Shown: one piece after another, positions 43,841 through 55,480 of the stretch
How positions within the stretch are numbered: position 1 is the stretch's first letter
Layout: each line of letters starts with the position of its first letter
From: Ahaetulla prasina
Taxonomy: Eukaryota; Chordata; Lepidosauria; Squamata; Colubridae
Direction: 5' to 3'
NCBI RefSeq assembly: GCF_028640845.1
Contig: NC_080543.1
Coordinates: 11,373,959-11,437,958, forward strand
DNA: 64,000 nucleotides
The notes under the pieces: model-generated
Seen by the model: only the letters and a program-made list of their open reading frames with translations
Database searches by the model: none
Told to the model about the DNA's origin: nothing
Position numbers and translations under genes: made by a program

Positions 43841-45231
43841 TGTAATAACGGTAGTCTAGAACTTTAATTGGAAAGTTAATAACGATTTGCAGAGTTGCAC
43901 TGAGAGAGAATAAATGTGTTCCAAATACATCCACATTGAGGATTTCAGTGAAATTAATTCAGTGAAATTAATTCTGCAAAATACTTCCCAAGCCAAACAT
44001 CAAACTGTGTAAGAAAAGAGTAAATGGACAATACAATCACATCTGCTAAATTGTTAAGGAATGAATTTTGATTTACTGAAGTTCTAGCAACTATCAAGAA
44101 ATTAGAACAGATTATAAAAGTCGGTGATTTCAAGTCATAAACAGGCATAGTAATTTGTGGCTAAAATGAATTGATCTTAGTTCACTAACTCCTTTTTTAA
44201 AAAAAATTCTTCCATTGAGCTACAATTTAGGTGAGCAATAAGTCACCTTGGTCTCTTTGATTTCACTCTCAACTATTTTGGTAACTTTGTAAGGAGCTCA
44301 CCGATGCTGAAAACTTTCTTTAAAAAAATGAAATGCATATGTTTAAAGCAATCACAGAGCAAACATGTTTTACGTTAGCTTGAAAAGGCTCAGTGTGCTT
44401 CCTGAAAAGTCATTTCATTCTTTGAAAATTGATGCCATCATTGGTTAGCTATGTATATATTAAACATCTCATATTTTGTGGAATAAGCAGTTTGGAATAG
44501 AGCAAGGACAGTACTACCATGAACCGATACCCTTAAAATAAGAAAGATTTATGAAACATAAGCAAAAAAAAAAAATTACTCGATAATCCAGATTTTTTGG
44601 AGGGGAGGCTTGTAATATAAGCTAATTTGATTAACAGTGCATGGTATAATCAAATTACAGAAAACGAATAGCATTCCAATTGCCTTCTCAAAGGCCAGAG
44701 TCTAAGGTCGTTGCTGCCACTCCATAGTAAATCTTTCCGAGGCAAGTTTTAAGAATTAGGAGTTATGTGAACTCTTAACATTGCTGATGCGTTCAGTTTT
44801 AAAAAATCATACGCTAATAATGTTAGAGCCCTGCAGCTGGTGTACTTGTGGATTGACATGGCTAATTGGCATTGGCGTGTTAGCCCCAGGAAACCTCATC
44901 TGTCACTTCAGCCCGGAAATTCTGACAGGAGCCAGAGAAATTATTCAAGATTTTTCTCTCCTTTGTTCTCCTTTGCTTTCCCTTTAGCCTTCCTGGGACG
45001 CTTCTCAGATTTGTAATCTAAAAATGCTTGTTTTTCCGAGCGAGGTTCCTTTTGAGCGTTCATTTATTATTTTTTTCCTGCAGTGAATGAACGCGCGACA
45101 TGCATGGGATGGAGAAGGAAGGAAAAGCAACGAGAAAGATACGACAAAGCTTTTTTTTTTTTTAAAGGATATATAATATGTGCCGTATCGAGCTGCGATA
45201 CTCAGTGTGATTTTTTACGTCTGCGCAGTAC
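43841..45231. other. Mostly unique intronic sequence
   Basis: No transposon ends seen. The part 44660-45060 is non-repetitive with balanced composition and might be conserved non-coding DNA; untested. Confidence 0.35.
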
Positions 45232-45319
45232 TGTTGGAAGAAATATCCTTCTGGGTTCAGTTCCAAGTGGGAAGAAAGACACTGGAGACATGGATACTGC
45301 TTGGAAAGATGGTTTAATG

Positions 45320-45702
45320 CAGTGGTTCTCAACCTTTATAGTGCTGCGACCCCTTTAATACAATTCCCCACGATTGCCTTGAGGACGGAGACATTAAAGC
45401 GGAGACTCCTCCCCTATTAAGTTTATCGCGCCTGAAGCCAGATTAGGCTAGCGATTGGGAGATTGCAGCTGGCTTGAGAGGGAGACATCAAAGCAAAGAT
45501 TTCTCTCTTTTTTAATTCATCGCGTCTGAAGCCGAATTCGGCTAGCGATTTGAAGAGCCTGCAGCTGGCTTGTGGAGTCAACCATTGGAGCGCGATTCTT
45601 CGACTCGCAAGTATACTTCCCATATTTCCGGTGGTCTTAGGCGACCCCTGGCAAATCGTCGTTCGACCCCCAATGGGGTCGCTACCCACAGGTTGAGAAG
45701 CG
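45320..45702. mobile_element. hAT (Charlie-like) element nested in an LTR
   Basis: CAGTGGTTCTCAACCTTTAT to CACAGGTTGAGAAGCG; same family as 33234-33705 with an internal deletion after GATT. Confidence 0.75.
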
Positions 45703-46109
45703 CCTTGGAGCCCCTAGGTGAAAAGGGCGATCACATGCTTCAAGATGTTGGGTGAAGAAAAAAAGGGCCGAGAAGCTGAGAGTGCCCTCGTTTTATGCCC
45801 TTTCTGGGCCCCACCCTAGAGTTTCCTGTTCCTGTGTAAGAAATGCATCCTGATTGGTTGTCAGACTCCCAGGGAGCGGGGGGGGGGGGTCTTAGCTAAC
45901 TTTGTAGGCTGTCTCCCAGGCTTGGTTGGAGCCTTGCTGGCTGATACAATCTTCCCAGGTGCCATGTGGTGAGATCTGTTGCTAGATGGGTAGTGGGCTA
46001 ATCCTATCTTTGTTATGTAGAATGGACTGGCTCAGGCCTTAATGGCCCATTAACAAAGGTGGGGGGCTGTGTTTCTGCCTCTCTTTTTGGGGAAATATTC
46101 TGCCCTTTT

Positions 46110-46518
46110 AAACATATGAAGAACGGTTGCAGGAACTCGGTATGTCTAGTTTAATGAAAAGAAGGACTAGGGGAGACATGATAGCTGTGTTCCAATATCT
46201 CAGGGGTTGCCACAAAGAAGAGGGAGTCGGGCTGTTCTCCAAAGCACCTGAGGGTAGAACAAGAAGCAATGGGTAGAAACTGATCAAGGAAAGAAGCAAT
46301 TTAGAATTAAGGAGAAATTTCCTGACAGTTAGAACAATTAATCAGTGGAAGGACTTGCCTGCAGAAGTTGTGAATGCTCCAACACTGGAAATTTTTAAGA
46401 AAATGTTGGATAACCATCTGACTGAGATGGTGTAGGGTTTCCTGCCTGGGCAGGGGGTTGGACTAGAAGGCCTCCAAGGTCCCTTCCAACTCTGTTGTTA
46501 TATTATATTATATTATAT
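46110..46518 (+). mobile_element. CR1 LINE 3' end nested in an LTR
   Basis: CATATGAAGAACGGTTGCAG through the CR1 tail CTCCAAGGTCCCTTCCAACT and a TATTA-type run. Confidence 0.88.
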
Positions 46519-46540
46519 TAAATATTTCCTAGAATATTTT

Positions 46541-46960
46541 ATTTTATTTTGTCACAACATTATATACAAGCACATACAATGAAAGGAAACAATAGGACAG
46601 GAATGGTAGGCACTTTTGTGCACTTATGCACACCCCTTATAGTCCTCTTAGGAATGGGGTGAGGTCAATGGTAGACAGTTTTTGGTTAAAGCTTTTGGGA
46701 GTTTGAGGAGAGACCACAGAGTCAGGTAGTGTGTTCCAAGCATTAACAACTCTGTTACAAAAGTCATATTTTCTGCAATCAAGATTGAAGTGGTTAACAT
46801 TAAGTTTGAATCTGTTGTTTGCTCTTGTATTATTGCGATTGAAGCTGAAGTAGTCTTTAACAGGAAGGACATTGCAATAGATGATTCTGTGTGTTAAACA
46901 TAAATATTCCAGTTTTCTAGGAGGGGTGGATGGTAACGTCCTACAGTATTATACTAGATT
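46541..46960 (-). mobile_element. CR1-type LINE (second type) 3' end, antisense
   Basis: TTTTGTCACAACATTATATA, GGACAGGAATGGTAGGCACT and GTGAGGTCAATGGTAGACAG are the reversed 3' end of the LINE at 27552-28557. Confidence 0.85.
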
Positions 46961-47439
46961 GTGGATTGAGAAGCAAAACATGCAGGATTTTCTGACCAAC
47001 TTTAAATACATTTAAGGTGCGTTTGAGCAATGATTCAGGCGGATTAGGTACGTTTTGTAGTTTAATTTTGATGTGTCTCCTGTTGCATCATGGATATAGT
47101 CGGCTATGATGAGTTTCCCAAACAAGTAACAATTAAAGCTATAAAATAAAAATTGCAAGACATGTAGCAAAGCTATCACTTCTAGGTTTGCAAAAAAAAC
47201 CCCTCCCCAAAACCAAGTACAAATCTTCAAAATTCTACAGTAAAGAAAACTAACATTTTTACCAATCATAGAGGTTCTGGCCAGATGGACCTCACTGAAA
47301 AAATAGTTGGGAAGTGACCTTCCTTGAGAGAACAAGGTAGCTTTTGTCTCGGATGTCACTGAAATGTGAATGCTTGACAATTTATTACTTGTAAATAAAG
47401 ATAGCTCTTTAGCTAGTTTCTGAGTGGGAACTCCCAGCT
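46961..47439. other. Intronic sequence without recognised features
   Basis: The first part may be further decayed LINE; nothing certain. Confidence 0.3.
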
Positions 47440-47727
47440 TGAAATACTGACTGCTCTTTAGAAAGCCAGATCCTGAAGATGAAACTCAAATCCTTTGGGC
47501 ACCTGATGAGAAGGAAGGACTCACTGGAGAAGAGCCTAATGCTGGGAAAGATTGAGGGCAAAAGAAGAAGGGGACGGCAGAGAACGAGGTGGCTGGATGG
47601 AGTCACTGAAGCAGTCGGTGTGAGCTTAAATGGATTCCAGAGGATGGTAGAGGACAGGAAGGCCTGGAGGAACGTTGTCCATGGGGTCGCAATGGGTCAG
47701 ACACAACTTTGCAACTAACAACAACAA
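47440..47727 (+). mobile_element. Bov-B LINE 3' end
   Basis: The frame KMKLKSFGHLMRRKDSLEKS, RTRWLDGVTEAVGVS, MVEDRKAWRNVVHGVAMGQT, LCN-stop, then AACAACAACAA: a clean Bov-B C-terminus, open from about 47479 to its natural stop. Confidence 0.92.
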
Positions 47728-48072
47728 AGCTTGAAATAAGAAAAATTGAAGTGACAACCTTTCCATCTGTAATAAAATCTACCTGATGCATCTCTGTCGG
47801 ATTTCCTGCTTTGAGTTTCCTTTTTTTTTAGCCAGTCTTCACTGGAATAAAACTGGTTCTAGCACATCTCTTCACTGATGATATTATCTCATTTTTCCTT
47901 CCCAACAAAGAGGCATACAATAGTTGGATTTCCTGCCTCCAGGGTAAAACTGCCAATTCCCTTGCTAGGAATGCAGTGTGCTATTGTAAAACCAGAATAG
48001 AAAATGTTCATTGAAAACAAATACATCTGTAAAGTTGATTGTGTATGCTTCTAACAAGATATGTATGCTTAC
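47728..48072. other. Intronic sequence without recognised features
   Basis: No feature seen. Confidence 0.4.
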
Positions 48073-48080
48073 AATAAGAG

Positions 48081-49016
48081 CAGGGGTGAAATGCTACCGG
48101 TTTGGACTGTTTCGGGTAATAAAAGCTAAAAAAAAAAGCTAAAAAAATGCTACCAATTCTGACGAACTGGTATTTTCGACGATCAACTGCGCCGCACGAT
48201 TTATATTCGCTAGAAAGCAGGAAATCCTGCTTCCTAGTGTTGGAAGAAATATCCATCTGGGTTCAGTTCCAAGTGGGGACAAAGACACTGGAAACATGGA
48301 GACTGCTTGGAAAGATGGTTTAATGGTGGTCAGGATCACATGGCTTGAGTTCCTGAACAGAAAAGGGCTGAGATCCTGTGTGCTCCCTGGCTTTATGCTT
48401 TCTCTGAGCTTTGAATTTCCTGGGGCACAAGAAGAGTACCTTGATTGGTTGTCAGACTCCCAGGGGGTGGGGGTCTTAGCTAACAATGTAGGTTGTCTCT
48501 CAAGCTTGCTTGAGCCTTGCCATGTGGTGAGTTTCTGTTCTATTGTGTTGCAAATGATGGTCATTGACAAAGGTGGGGGGGATTGAGTGAGTTTGGCTGA
48601 AGCCTTAATTGCCCATTGACAAAGGTGGGGAGAATTAGTTTCTACCTCTGACCCATTGACAAAAGTGGGGGGTGGCAGGAAGTTGCAGGGAGCTGCTTTG
48701 TCTTTAAAACATGTTTCTCCATTTCTCATCCAGGGAAATATATTCAGCCTTTTTAATATTTTCTAAAATATTTCATTCTTCTAGGAGGGGGGTAGGTGCT
48801 AAATTCCTACACTAGCAAATTAAATGGTGCAGCACAGCTGTTCCCTCCCCCCTCGCTGTTCTACTTACCTTGGAAAAGGCTTCTTAAGCCTTCTTTTTCA
48901 GCACTGCGCAGTAGTGCATGCAGCAATGCGCATGCGTGTGATGCGCGCATTTGGTGCACATCGTGCATGTGCACACACAGCAAACCAATAGCAGACCTTG
49001 GAGGATTTCACCACTG
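48081..49016. mobile_element. hAT element with perfect duplication, hosting a solo LTR
   Basis: CAGGGGTGAAATGCTACCGG to GGAGGATTTCACCACTG; perfect 8-bp aataagag at 48073-48080 and 49017-49024. The CpG-rich right half contains AATGCGCATGCGTG, a partial NRF1-like site. Confidence 0.92.
48238..48811 (+). mobile_element. Solo LTR (copy 2), 4-bp duplication
   Basis: 574 bp from TGTTGGAAGAAATATCC to CTAAATTCCTACA, flanked by ctag on both sides (48234-48237, 48812-48815). Close relative of 34815-35382 throughout. Confidence 0.85.
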
Positions 49017-49324
49017 AATAAGAGGTATAGTTCCTTCCCCCTTCGGATAAATTTTAGCGAGTTAATCTTCCACAAGTTTAGCATGGACCAACTTTCAGAA
49101 TTGCCCTCTTGTTTAAAAAAAACACTTCAAAATTTATATTGCATTTTACTTAGTAGGTCAATTAATAATTCAAAATATGTAGTCCATGATGCTCTTTGAG
49201 TCAAGGGTTCTGTAGTTCAGCCCTATAGTCTCTTCTGCTGGTTATTTTAAAATATTTTTGACTGCAGCAGTTACAATCTCTTAAGTTAAACGCTCTTTAA
49301 TTTTTAAATTTTTAAATTTAATTT

Positions 49325-49430
49325 TTAAATGTTGTACCTTGATGAACGTATCTTTTCTTTTATGTACACTGAGAGCATATGTACCAAGACAAATTCCTTG
49401 TGTGTCCAATCACACTTGGCCAATAAAAAA
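49325..49430 (+). mobile_element. Snake1-type LINE 3' end
   Basis: GTTGTACCTTGATGAACGTA, GTACCAAGACAAATTCCTTG, CCAATCACACTTGGCCAATA. Confidence 0.88.
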
Positions 49431-49519
49431 TTCTATTCTATTCTATTCTATTCTATTCTATTCTATTCTATTCTATTCTATTCTATTCTATTCTATTCTA
49501 TTCTATTCTATTCTATTCT
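49431..49519 (+). repeat. (TTCTA)n microsatellite on a LINE tail
   Basis: About 18 perfect TTCTA units directly following the LINE end. Confidence 0.95.
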
Positions 49520-50060
49520 CTTGAGATATAAGCCTGAATTTTGCTCCCACTTTTAACACAGCAAACATCAGTCTTCTCCCAGTGTGGTCCCAAGTCTCAG
49601 AAAAATGACGATTTAAGTAAGAAAGCTGATTTTTAAAAAGTGATTACAGAATACTGAAGTTGAACCCATGGGAATTCAGGCCTGTTATGTAAACGGCTTT
49701 TGGAATTGACAGATGGGGGAGGCTGACCATTTGAGATCTTGTATCTTCAGTGAGAAACTCCTTGGATCTTCATTAATGGTTAGTTGTGTGTGTGTGTGTG
49801 GGGGGGGGGGGAAGGCTGGCTCTACCAAAGATTGTAAGAGTCAAACTTGATGGAAGGCAGTTCAAGGAGTCTGGCATTGCAAAAGCTGAAAATAAACTTC
49901 CCTTTTACTTGTTCTTTAAAAGGAAGACTCATGTTCAAATAATTGTTATAATATTATTTTAGAAAATAATTTCGACTTGATTAAGAAACTAAGGTTTCTT
50001 AACCTTGGGTTGGGAGATAAAATTCAGAATTAGAATACAGTTGGGGGGAAGTTGTTACCT
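49520..50060. other. Intronic sequence without recognised features
   Basis: A short GT run then G-run at about 49786-49811; otherwise no feature. Confidence 0.4.
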
Positions 50061-50061
50061 G

Positions 50062-50398
50062 TACTGGGGTTATGGTGGCCTCGCCCTTAAGATGTTGGGC
50101 TTGTCGACCCAAAAAGCAGGCAGTTCAAGACCTAAGTGCCCTGTGACGGGATGAGCTACCGTTAACTTCTCCCGGCTCCTGCTAACCTCGCAGCTTGAAA
50201 GCATGCAAATGCGAGTAGATAAATCGGTACCACTTTGGTGGGAAAGTAACAGTATTTTGTGCGCCTTGGCACATAACCATGGTGACCACATGGAAGTGTC
50301 TTTGGACAATGCTGGCTCCCTTGGCCAAGAAACAGAGATGAGTACTGCTCACTAGAGTCGGACACGGCTGGATAGGCAAAGTCTTTACCTTTATCTTT
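50062..50398 (+). mobile_element. Sauria-type SINE, diverged
   Basis: GGTTATGGTGGCCTCGCCCT head, body CTTCTCCCGGCTCCTGCTAA, GTCTTTACCTTTATC tail. Confidence 0.8.
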
Positions 50399-50440
50399 TT
50401 TTTACTGCCTGTATGTATTGCTAATGTTTTGACGTGGACG

Positions 50441-50577
50441 CAGTGGTGGGATTCAGCCAGTTCGCACCACTTCGGGAGAACCGGTTGTTAACTTTGTGAG
50501 CAGTTTGGCAAACTGGTTGTTAGAAGAAATCATTAGGGCAGAGAACCGGTTGTTAAATTACTTGAATCCCATCACTG
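50441..50577. mobile_element. Short non-autonomous hAT element
   Basis: CAGTGGTGGGATTCAGCCAG to CTTGAATCCCATCACTG; flanks cgtggacg / cgtagacg (7 of 8). Contains several GAACCGGTTGTTA units. Confidence 0.9.
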
Positions 50578-50585
50578 CGTAGACG

Positions 50586-51955
50586 TCTATAAAATATATA
50601 TATTTATTAGATCAGATTTGGTGCATAAAACAATCACAAATTGTTTAAAAATAATAAAGGTGGGATCTGAAAAAAAATAACAAAATAAATAATAAATTTG
50701 ACATCAGTTTTGGTATCTGTGTTTTTCCTCTTACACATGCTTGTCGCTATGTCCAATATTTCTCCTTAAACGTTTTACTAAAATTGTTCAGAACCTCCGG
50801 AAGGCTTGGAGTTGTTTAGTTATTAAAGAACCTTAACTATGGATACAACATGCAGTTTCAAAGCACAGTTGAGATTGGTTCACAGTTATTCTATATTTTT
50901 GTTGCAGGCGAACACCATATCTTGTAAATATGAGATGTTCTTAAGCTTGAAAAATTAGGATTCAATGTTAAATGCAAATATAGCATGAGTTTGGTATGTA
51001 AGCTATCAAGACATCAGTGCAAGGATTAAAAAGTGTCTTTCTAGATGAGGAGGAAGACAGTGAGGACTATTTGCTTTTCTGATACAAAATAGTTGTTACC
51101 TTCTTAAACCTAAACTGGGTAATTTGCGGTGACAAAAAAAAAAAGAATAATAAATAAGAGAAATTTGTTGGGTCTTTTTCCTTATCCCAGGATCACACTG
51201 GCTGTCTTTGATAGATGTCTTAATCTTGTAATTATTGTAAAGCTTTCGGGAACCTTGTGATACTCTCATTGAAGGGTTAGCTAATTTTCTTTTGAAGGAA
51301 TTCAATTAGGAGCTATTACAATGGCTTATTGCTTCAGGTTATGAAACCTTGGAGCTAAGTTGGCTAAGTAATTAAAAAAAATAATAGTTCATGAGGCAGC
51401 ACTTTCCTTAGCTGTCAGTGTTTCAGTAGCTATCAGGATTATGCTTACTCCTGCATTTTTGGTGAAAGTCTTTTAACATGTGGCTTCAATTCAAGTTTTA
51501 ATCAGAATGTGGAAGTCATTACCGAGACATCTGAAACTGAGGTAGCAATAAAAAATTATCACAAACAAGACAGCAGACACAAATTATTTTGTGTTTATTA
51601 ATGGGTGGCCTTTTGGAAACTTCCCCCTCATCTTAATTGATTCCAGATATTTAAAAAAAAAATGAAATTGTTTTGATGGATATTCCACCCGTGTTAAATT
51701 TGAGCTGCCTCAGTGGGAATAAAGTTGTCAGCCATTAATGTTTGTCTTCAAAGATTTTGGTGATGATAATCAGGCTGGGGGATTTACCAGAGACTGTTTT
51801 CAAAACAAACAGACCTACTTACTTGCTGCTTTTCTTCTCCAGTACATTATTTTGCTTTAGTTTTTTCCCCCCACAACTGACCAGTTTTGCTTGATGAGTG
51901 GAGTAAAATCTAGAGGTAGATTTAACTAGAGCTAAATCAACTGGAAATAGATTAC
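50586..51955. other. Mostly unique intronic sequence
   Basis: No transposon end or splice-flanked frame recognised over about 1.4 kb, one of the longest repeat-poor stretches here. Confidence 0.4.
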
Positions 51956-52014
51956 AGGGAGTCCTTGACATACGACAAAAATTCTGTTTCTAAGCAGACA
52001 GTTGTTAGTAGCAG

Positions 52015-52704
52015 TTAGCAATAGCATTTAGACTTCTATACCGCTTCACAGTGCTTTCGCAGCCCTCTCTAAGTAGTTTACAGAGTCAGCATATTGCCCC
52101 CAATGATTTGGGTCCTCATTTTACCCACCTCAGAAGGATGGAAGGCTGAGACAACCTTGAGCCTGGTGAGATTTGAACTACCAAATTGCAGGCACCCGGC
52201 AGTCAGCTGGCAGAATTAGAATAGAATAGAATAGAATAGAATTTTTTATTGGCCAAGTGTGATTGGACACACAAGGAATTTGTCTTGGTGCATATGCTCT
52301 CAGTGTACATAAAAGAAAAGATATGTTCATCAAGGTGCAACATTTACAACACAATTGATGATCAATATATCAATATAAATCATAAGGATTAGCAGCAACA
52401 AAGTTACAGTCATAAAGTCATAAGTGGAAAGAGATTGGTGATGGGAACGATGAGAAGATTAATAGGAGTGCAGATTTAGTAAATAGTTTGACAGTGTTGA
52501 TGGAATTATTTGTTTAGCAGAGTGATGGCCTTCGGGAAAAAACTGTTCTTGTGTCTAGTTGTTCTGGTGTGCGGTGCTCTATAGCGTCGTTTTGAGGATA
52601 GGAATTGAAACAGTTTATGTCCAGGATGTGAGGGATCTGTAAATACTTTCATATTTCAATTAGCCTGCAATACTGCATTCTAACCACTGTGCCACTGTGG
52701 CTCA
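52015..52704 (-). mobile_element. SINE family B, antisense, split by a LINE
   Basis: 52015-52206 has the SINE tail and body (CTCATTTTACCCACCTCAGA); 52660-52704 has the head (AACCACTGTGCCACTGTGGC). The Snake1 LINE lies between. Confidence 0.85.
52208..52658 (-). mobile_element. Snake1-type LINE 3' end, antisense, nested in a SINE
   Basis: AGAATAGAATAGAATAGAAT tail, TATTGGCCAAGTGTGATTGG, GTACATAAAAGAAAAGATAT, continuing to GTCCAGGATGTGAGGGATCT. The longest antisense 3' UTR after the copy at position 1. Confidence 0.9.
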
Positions 52705-52865
52705 TTAAATGATATTTGCTCCATTTTGCGACGTTTCTTGCCATAGTTGCTTTGTTACCATGGTCTTTTTTTTTTTTTTTTTGTATTTTGCATTTTCAGA
52801 TGCCTTATGGGCTAATTGGTAAAATATTGTTATATATTACAGAATAGCTCATGCATAGTAGGTTC

Positions 52866-53227
52866 GCAGGACACGTTACTCAGGGGCTAGGACGTTGAGC
52901 TTGTCGATCGAAAGGTCGGCAGCTCGGCGGTTCGAATCCCTAGTGCTGCCATGTAACAGAGTGAGCACCCGTTACTTGTCCCAGCTTCTGCCAACCTAGC
53001 AGCTTCAAAAGCACATAAAAATGCAAGTAGAAAAAATAGGGACCACCTTTGGTGGGAAGGTAACAGCGTTCCATGCGCCTTTGGCGTTGAGTCATGCCAG
53101 CCACATGACTACAGAGACATCTTCGAATAGCGCTGGCTCTTCGGCTTTGAAACGGAAATGAGCACCGCCCCCTAGAGTCGGCAATGACTAGCACGTATGT
53201 GCGAGGGGTACCTTTATTTTTACCTTT
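52866..53227 (+). mobile_element. Sauria-type SINE
   Basis: Head ACTCAGGGGCTAGGACG with box B GTTCGAATCCC, complete body and CCTTTATTTTTACCTTTA tail. Confidence 0.9.
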
Positions 53228-53689
53228 AGTGGGTTCTACTAGGTCTGCCTTAGAAAAAAAACCAAGTTCTTTTGTTAAATTCTTGTTTGATTTTTTTTTT
53301 TAAACAGAAGAAAAAGAACAAGATAAAAGGGAAGAAAAGTGATGTAGAAATATAATATTAGTAAGTGGGCAAAGGAGATTACTAAGATTATGCAGTTCTC
53401 ATTGTCATTGATAATGTCATCGATAAGAAATTAAGCTTAAAAGACAAAGCATGTTACTTTTAACAATATAAGAAAGGATTTGAATCCCTGGACTAAGTGC
53501 TGAAATTTTTTGGTTAAAAATACAAAAGAAAAAAACCTGTTAAAACATGATGGATAAATATTTAGTTTACAACTTCCCCTTCGTTATTCTTTCTGGCTGA
53601 TGTACAATATTTATAAACCATTATTTTCTGAACGAAAAACCAGAAAGTCCAGTAGCCTCTTGAAAAAGCACATTTGAGACATTATTTTC
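53228..53689. other. Intronic sequence; a PLE family B scrap at 53640-53685
   Basis: CCAGAAAGTCCAGTAGCCTC and TTGAAAAAGCACATTTGAGA match the sense repeat at 4285-4330. Confidence 0.4.
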
Positions 53690-54365
53690 TGTGTGTATTT
53701 CTAATTTCAGTTCTTTATTTCCTCTTTAAAACCATATTCTACATATCTGTATTTGATTTGTATATAATATATAGACTGTATGGAAGCTATTCTTGTTTAA
53801 ATTTGGTTAAACATCTGAACATAGGCTTCGTTCTTTTTCACTTTGCCATTACTGGATAGTCTCTGCTAGTTTAATTTTCCAGTATAATATCATTGTTAAC
53901 ATATCTCTTTTCCAATTTTGTGCTAACATTATCCGTGCAGCTGTGAACATAAATCTTAGTAATTTGTGATATTTTTTGTTAGTATGTTTTGGAATTATGC
54001 CTAATGGGAAGAATTGTGGTTTTATTTGAAATTTGATTTCTAAAATTCTTCGAATAGTGCTGTGTATTTCTTTCCAGGACTTTTGAGGTTTTTTTAACAT
54101 GTCTAAAAATGTTAAAATGTTCCTTCTGTCTCATTGCATTTATTTCTATATAATTTGGCTTTCTTGACAATTATTGGTGGAATTGTGTACCAGCTATAAA
54201 ATGTTTTGTACACCTTTCTTCTTTAGTTGCAACCTATGTTGGGTTTAATAGATTTCTTCCATAGTTTCTTCCCATTATTCCCATTGTTGTATTACGATTC
54301 TTTCTTTAAATTTTGCATCCAAGTTATTATAAAGTTTATAATTCATTCCCTCTGTGTTGCATATC
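53690..54365 (-). mobile_element. L1 LINE, C-terminus of ORF2, antisense
   Basis: The minus frame gives SWKEIHSTIRRILEIKFQIK, FFPLGIIPKHTNKKYHKLLR and FMFTAARIMLAQNWKRDM, matching the end of squamate L1 ORF2 (the 'AARIMLAQNWK' block is typical). Frameshifts are present; 5' truncated near 54365. Confidence 0.75.
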
Positions 54366-54633
54366 TGAGATGGCTGCCCAGCTCTTCTTAAAGACCCCCA
54401 GCTCTTCTTAAAGACCCAGAACTTCTAGAGGCAAGCTGTTTCACTGATCATTTGTTGTCACTGGCAGCAAATTAGTTGTTAATTCTTGGTTGGATTTCTC
54501 TTTGTTAAGGTGCATCCATTACTTTTAGTCTTGTCTTCAGGTACTTTGGAGAATAGGTTGATCCTCTCCTCTCTCTGACAACCTCTCAGATAATGGAAGA
54601 CAGGTAGCATGTCACCTCTTCCTTACTCTAAAA

Positions 54634-54987
54634 AGGTAAATGTAAAGGTTTTCCTCGCACATATGTGTTAGTCGTTACTGAATTTAGGGGGCGGTGCTCG
54701 TCTCTGTTTCAAAACTGAAGAGCCAGCGCTGTCCGAAGACTTCTCTGTGGTCATGTGGCCGGTATGACTCAATGCCAAAGGCGCACGAAGCACTATTACC
54801 TTCCCACCAAAGTGGTCCCTATTTTTTCTACTTGCATTTTTTACGTGCTTTCGAACTGTAGGTTGGCAGAAGCTGGGACAAGTAACGGGAGCTCACCCCG
54901 TTACGCGGCACTAGGGATTCGAACCGCTGAACTGCTGACCTTTCGATCGACAAGCTCGGCGTCTTAGCCACTGAGCCACCAGATATC
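54634..54987 (-). mobile_element. Sauria-type SINE, antisense, nested in CR1
   Basis: AAAGGTAAATGTAAAGGTTT tail first, then reversed body and head (GGATTCGAACCGCTGAACTG, GTCTTAGCCACTGAGCCACC). Confidence 0.9.
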
Positions 54988-55170
54988 CCCAATTCCTTCA
55001 ACCGTTCTTCATATGTTTTAGTCTCCAGCCCTTTAATCACCTTTGCTGCTCCTTTCTGCACTTTTTCCAAGTCTCGACATCTTTTTTGTATCGCAGTCAC
55101 CAAAATTGGAAACAGTATTCCAAGTGTTGTCTTACCAAAGCGGTATAAAATGATATTAATACTTCACGTA

Positions 55171-55268
55171 ATAGCAATAGCAATAGCATTTAGACTTATA
55201 TACCACTTCACAGTGCTTTACAGTCCTCGCTAAGCGGTTTATAGAGTCAGCATATTGCCCCTAACAAT
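55171..55268 (-). mobile_element. SINE family B 3' fragment, antisense, nested in CR1
   Basis: AGCAATAGCAATAGCATTTA, TATACCACTTCACAGTGCTT, CAGCATATTGCCCCTAACAA; the head is missing (5' truncated). Confidence 0.8.
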
Positions 55269-55480
55269 GTGCGACCTGGTAATATCCCACTCTTAATGAA
55301 GCCAAGAATTGTGTTGACTTTTTTTTGCACCTGCCACGCACTGCTTGGTCATATTTAAATGATTGTCCACTAGGACCCCTAGATGCCTGTCACAGTTACT
55401 GCTCGTTGAACAGGTACCAACTATTCTACATCTGCTCATTTACTTTTTCTTGCCCAACTTTTGATTTATGCAAGCCATAC

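Larger units (their letters stand above)
45232..46540 (+). mobile_element. LTR (third copy) broken by a hAT and a CR1
   Basis: TGTTGGAAGAAATATCC start, then hAT (45320-45702), LTR interior 45703-46109 (CCTGATTGGTTGTCAGACTC, GCCCATTAACAAAGGTGGGG), CR1 (46110-46518), and a last piece AATATTTCCTAGAATATTTT. The 3' terminus is lost. Confidence 0.7.
51957..52760. mobile_element. Decayed family T element, outermost layer of a three-level nest
   Basis: AGGGAGTCCTTGACATACGA on the left and GATATTTGCTCCATTTTGCGA on the right match consecutive parts of family T, separated by the SINE B that itself is split by a LINE. Confidence 0.55.
54370..55480 (-). mobile_element. CR1 LINE, antisense, split by two SINEs
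   Basis: 54370-54633 and 54988-55170 are consecutive: reversed GLETKTYEERLKELGI and RCRDLEKVQKGAAKVIKGLE read across the right part. A further part follows at 55269-55480. SINEs at 54634-54987 and 55171-55268 interrupt it. Confidence 0.8.

Noticed and set aside
48139..48729. 196-codon minus frame
   Set aside because: Lies antisense across a solo LTR and hAT sequence; no domain recognised.
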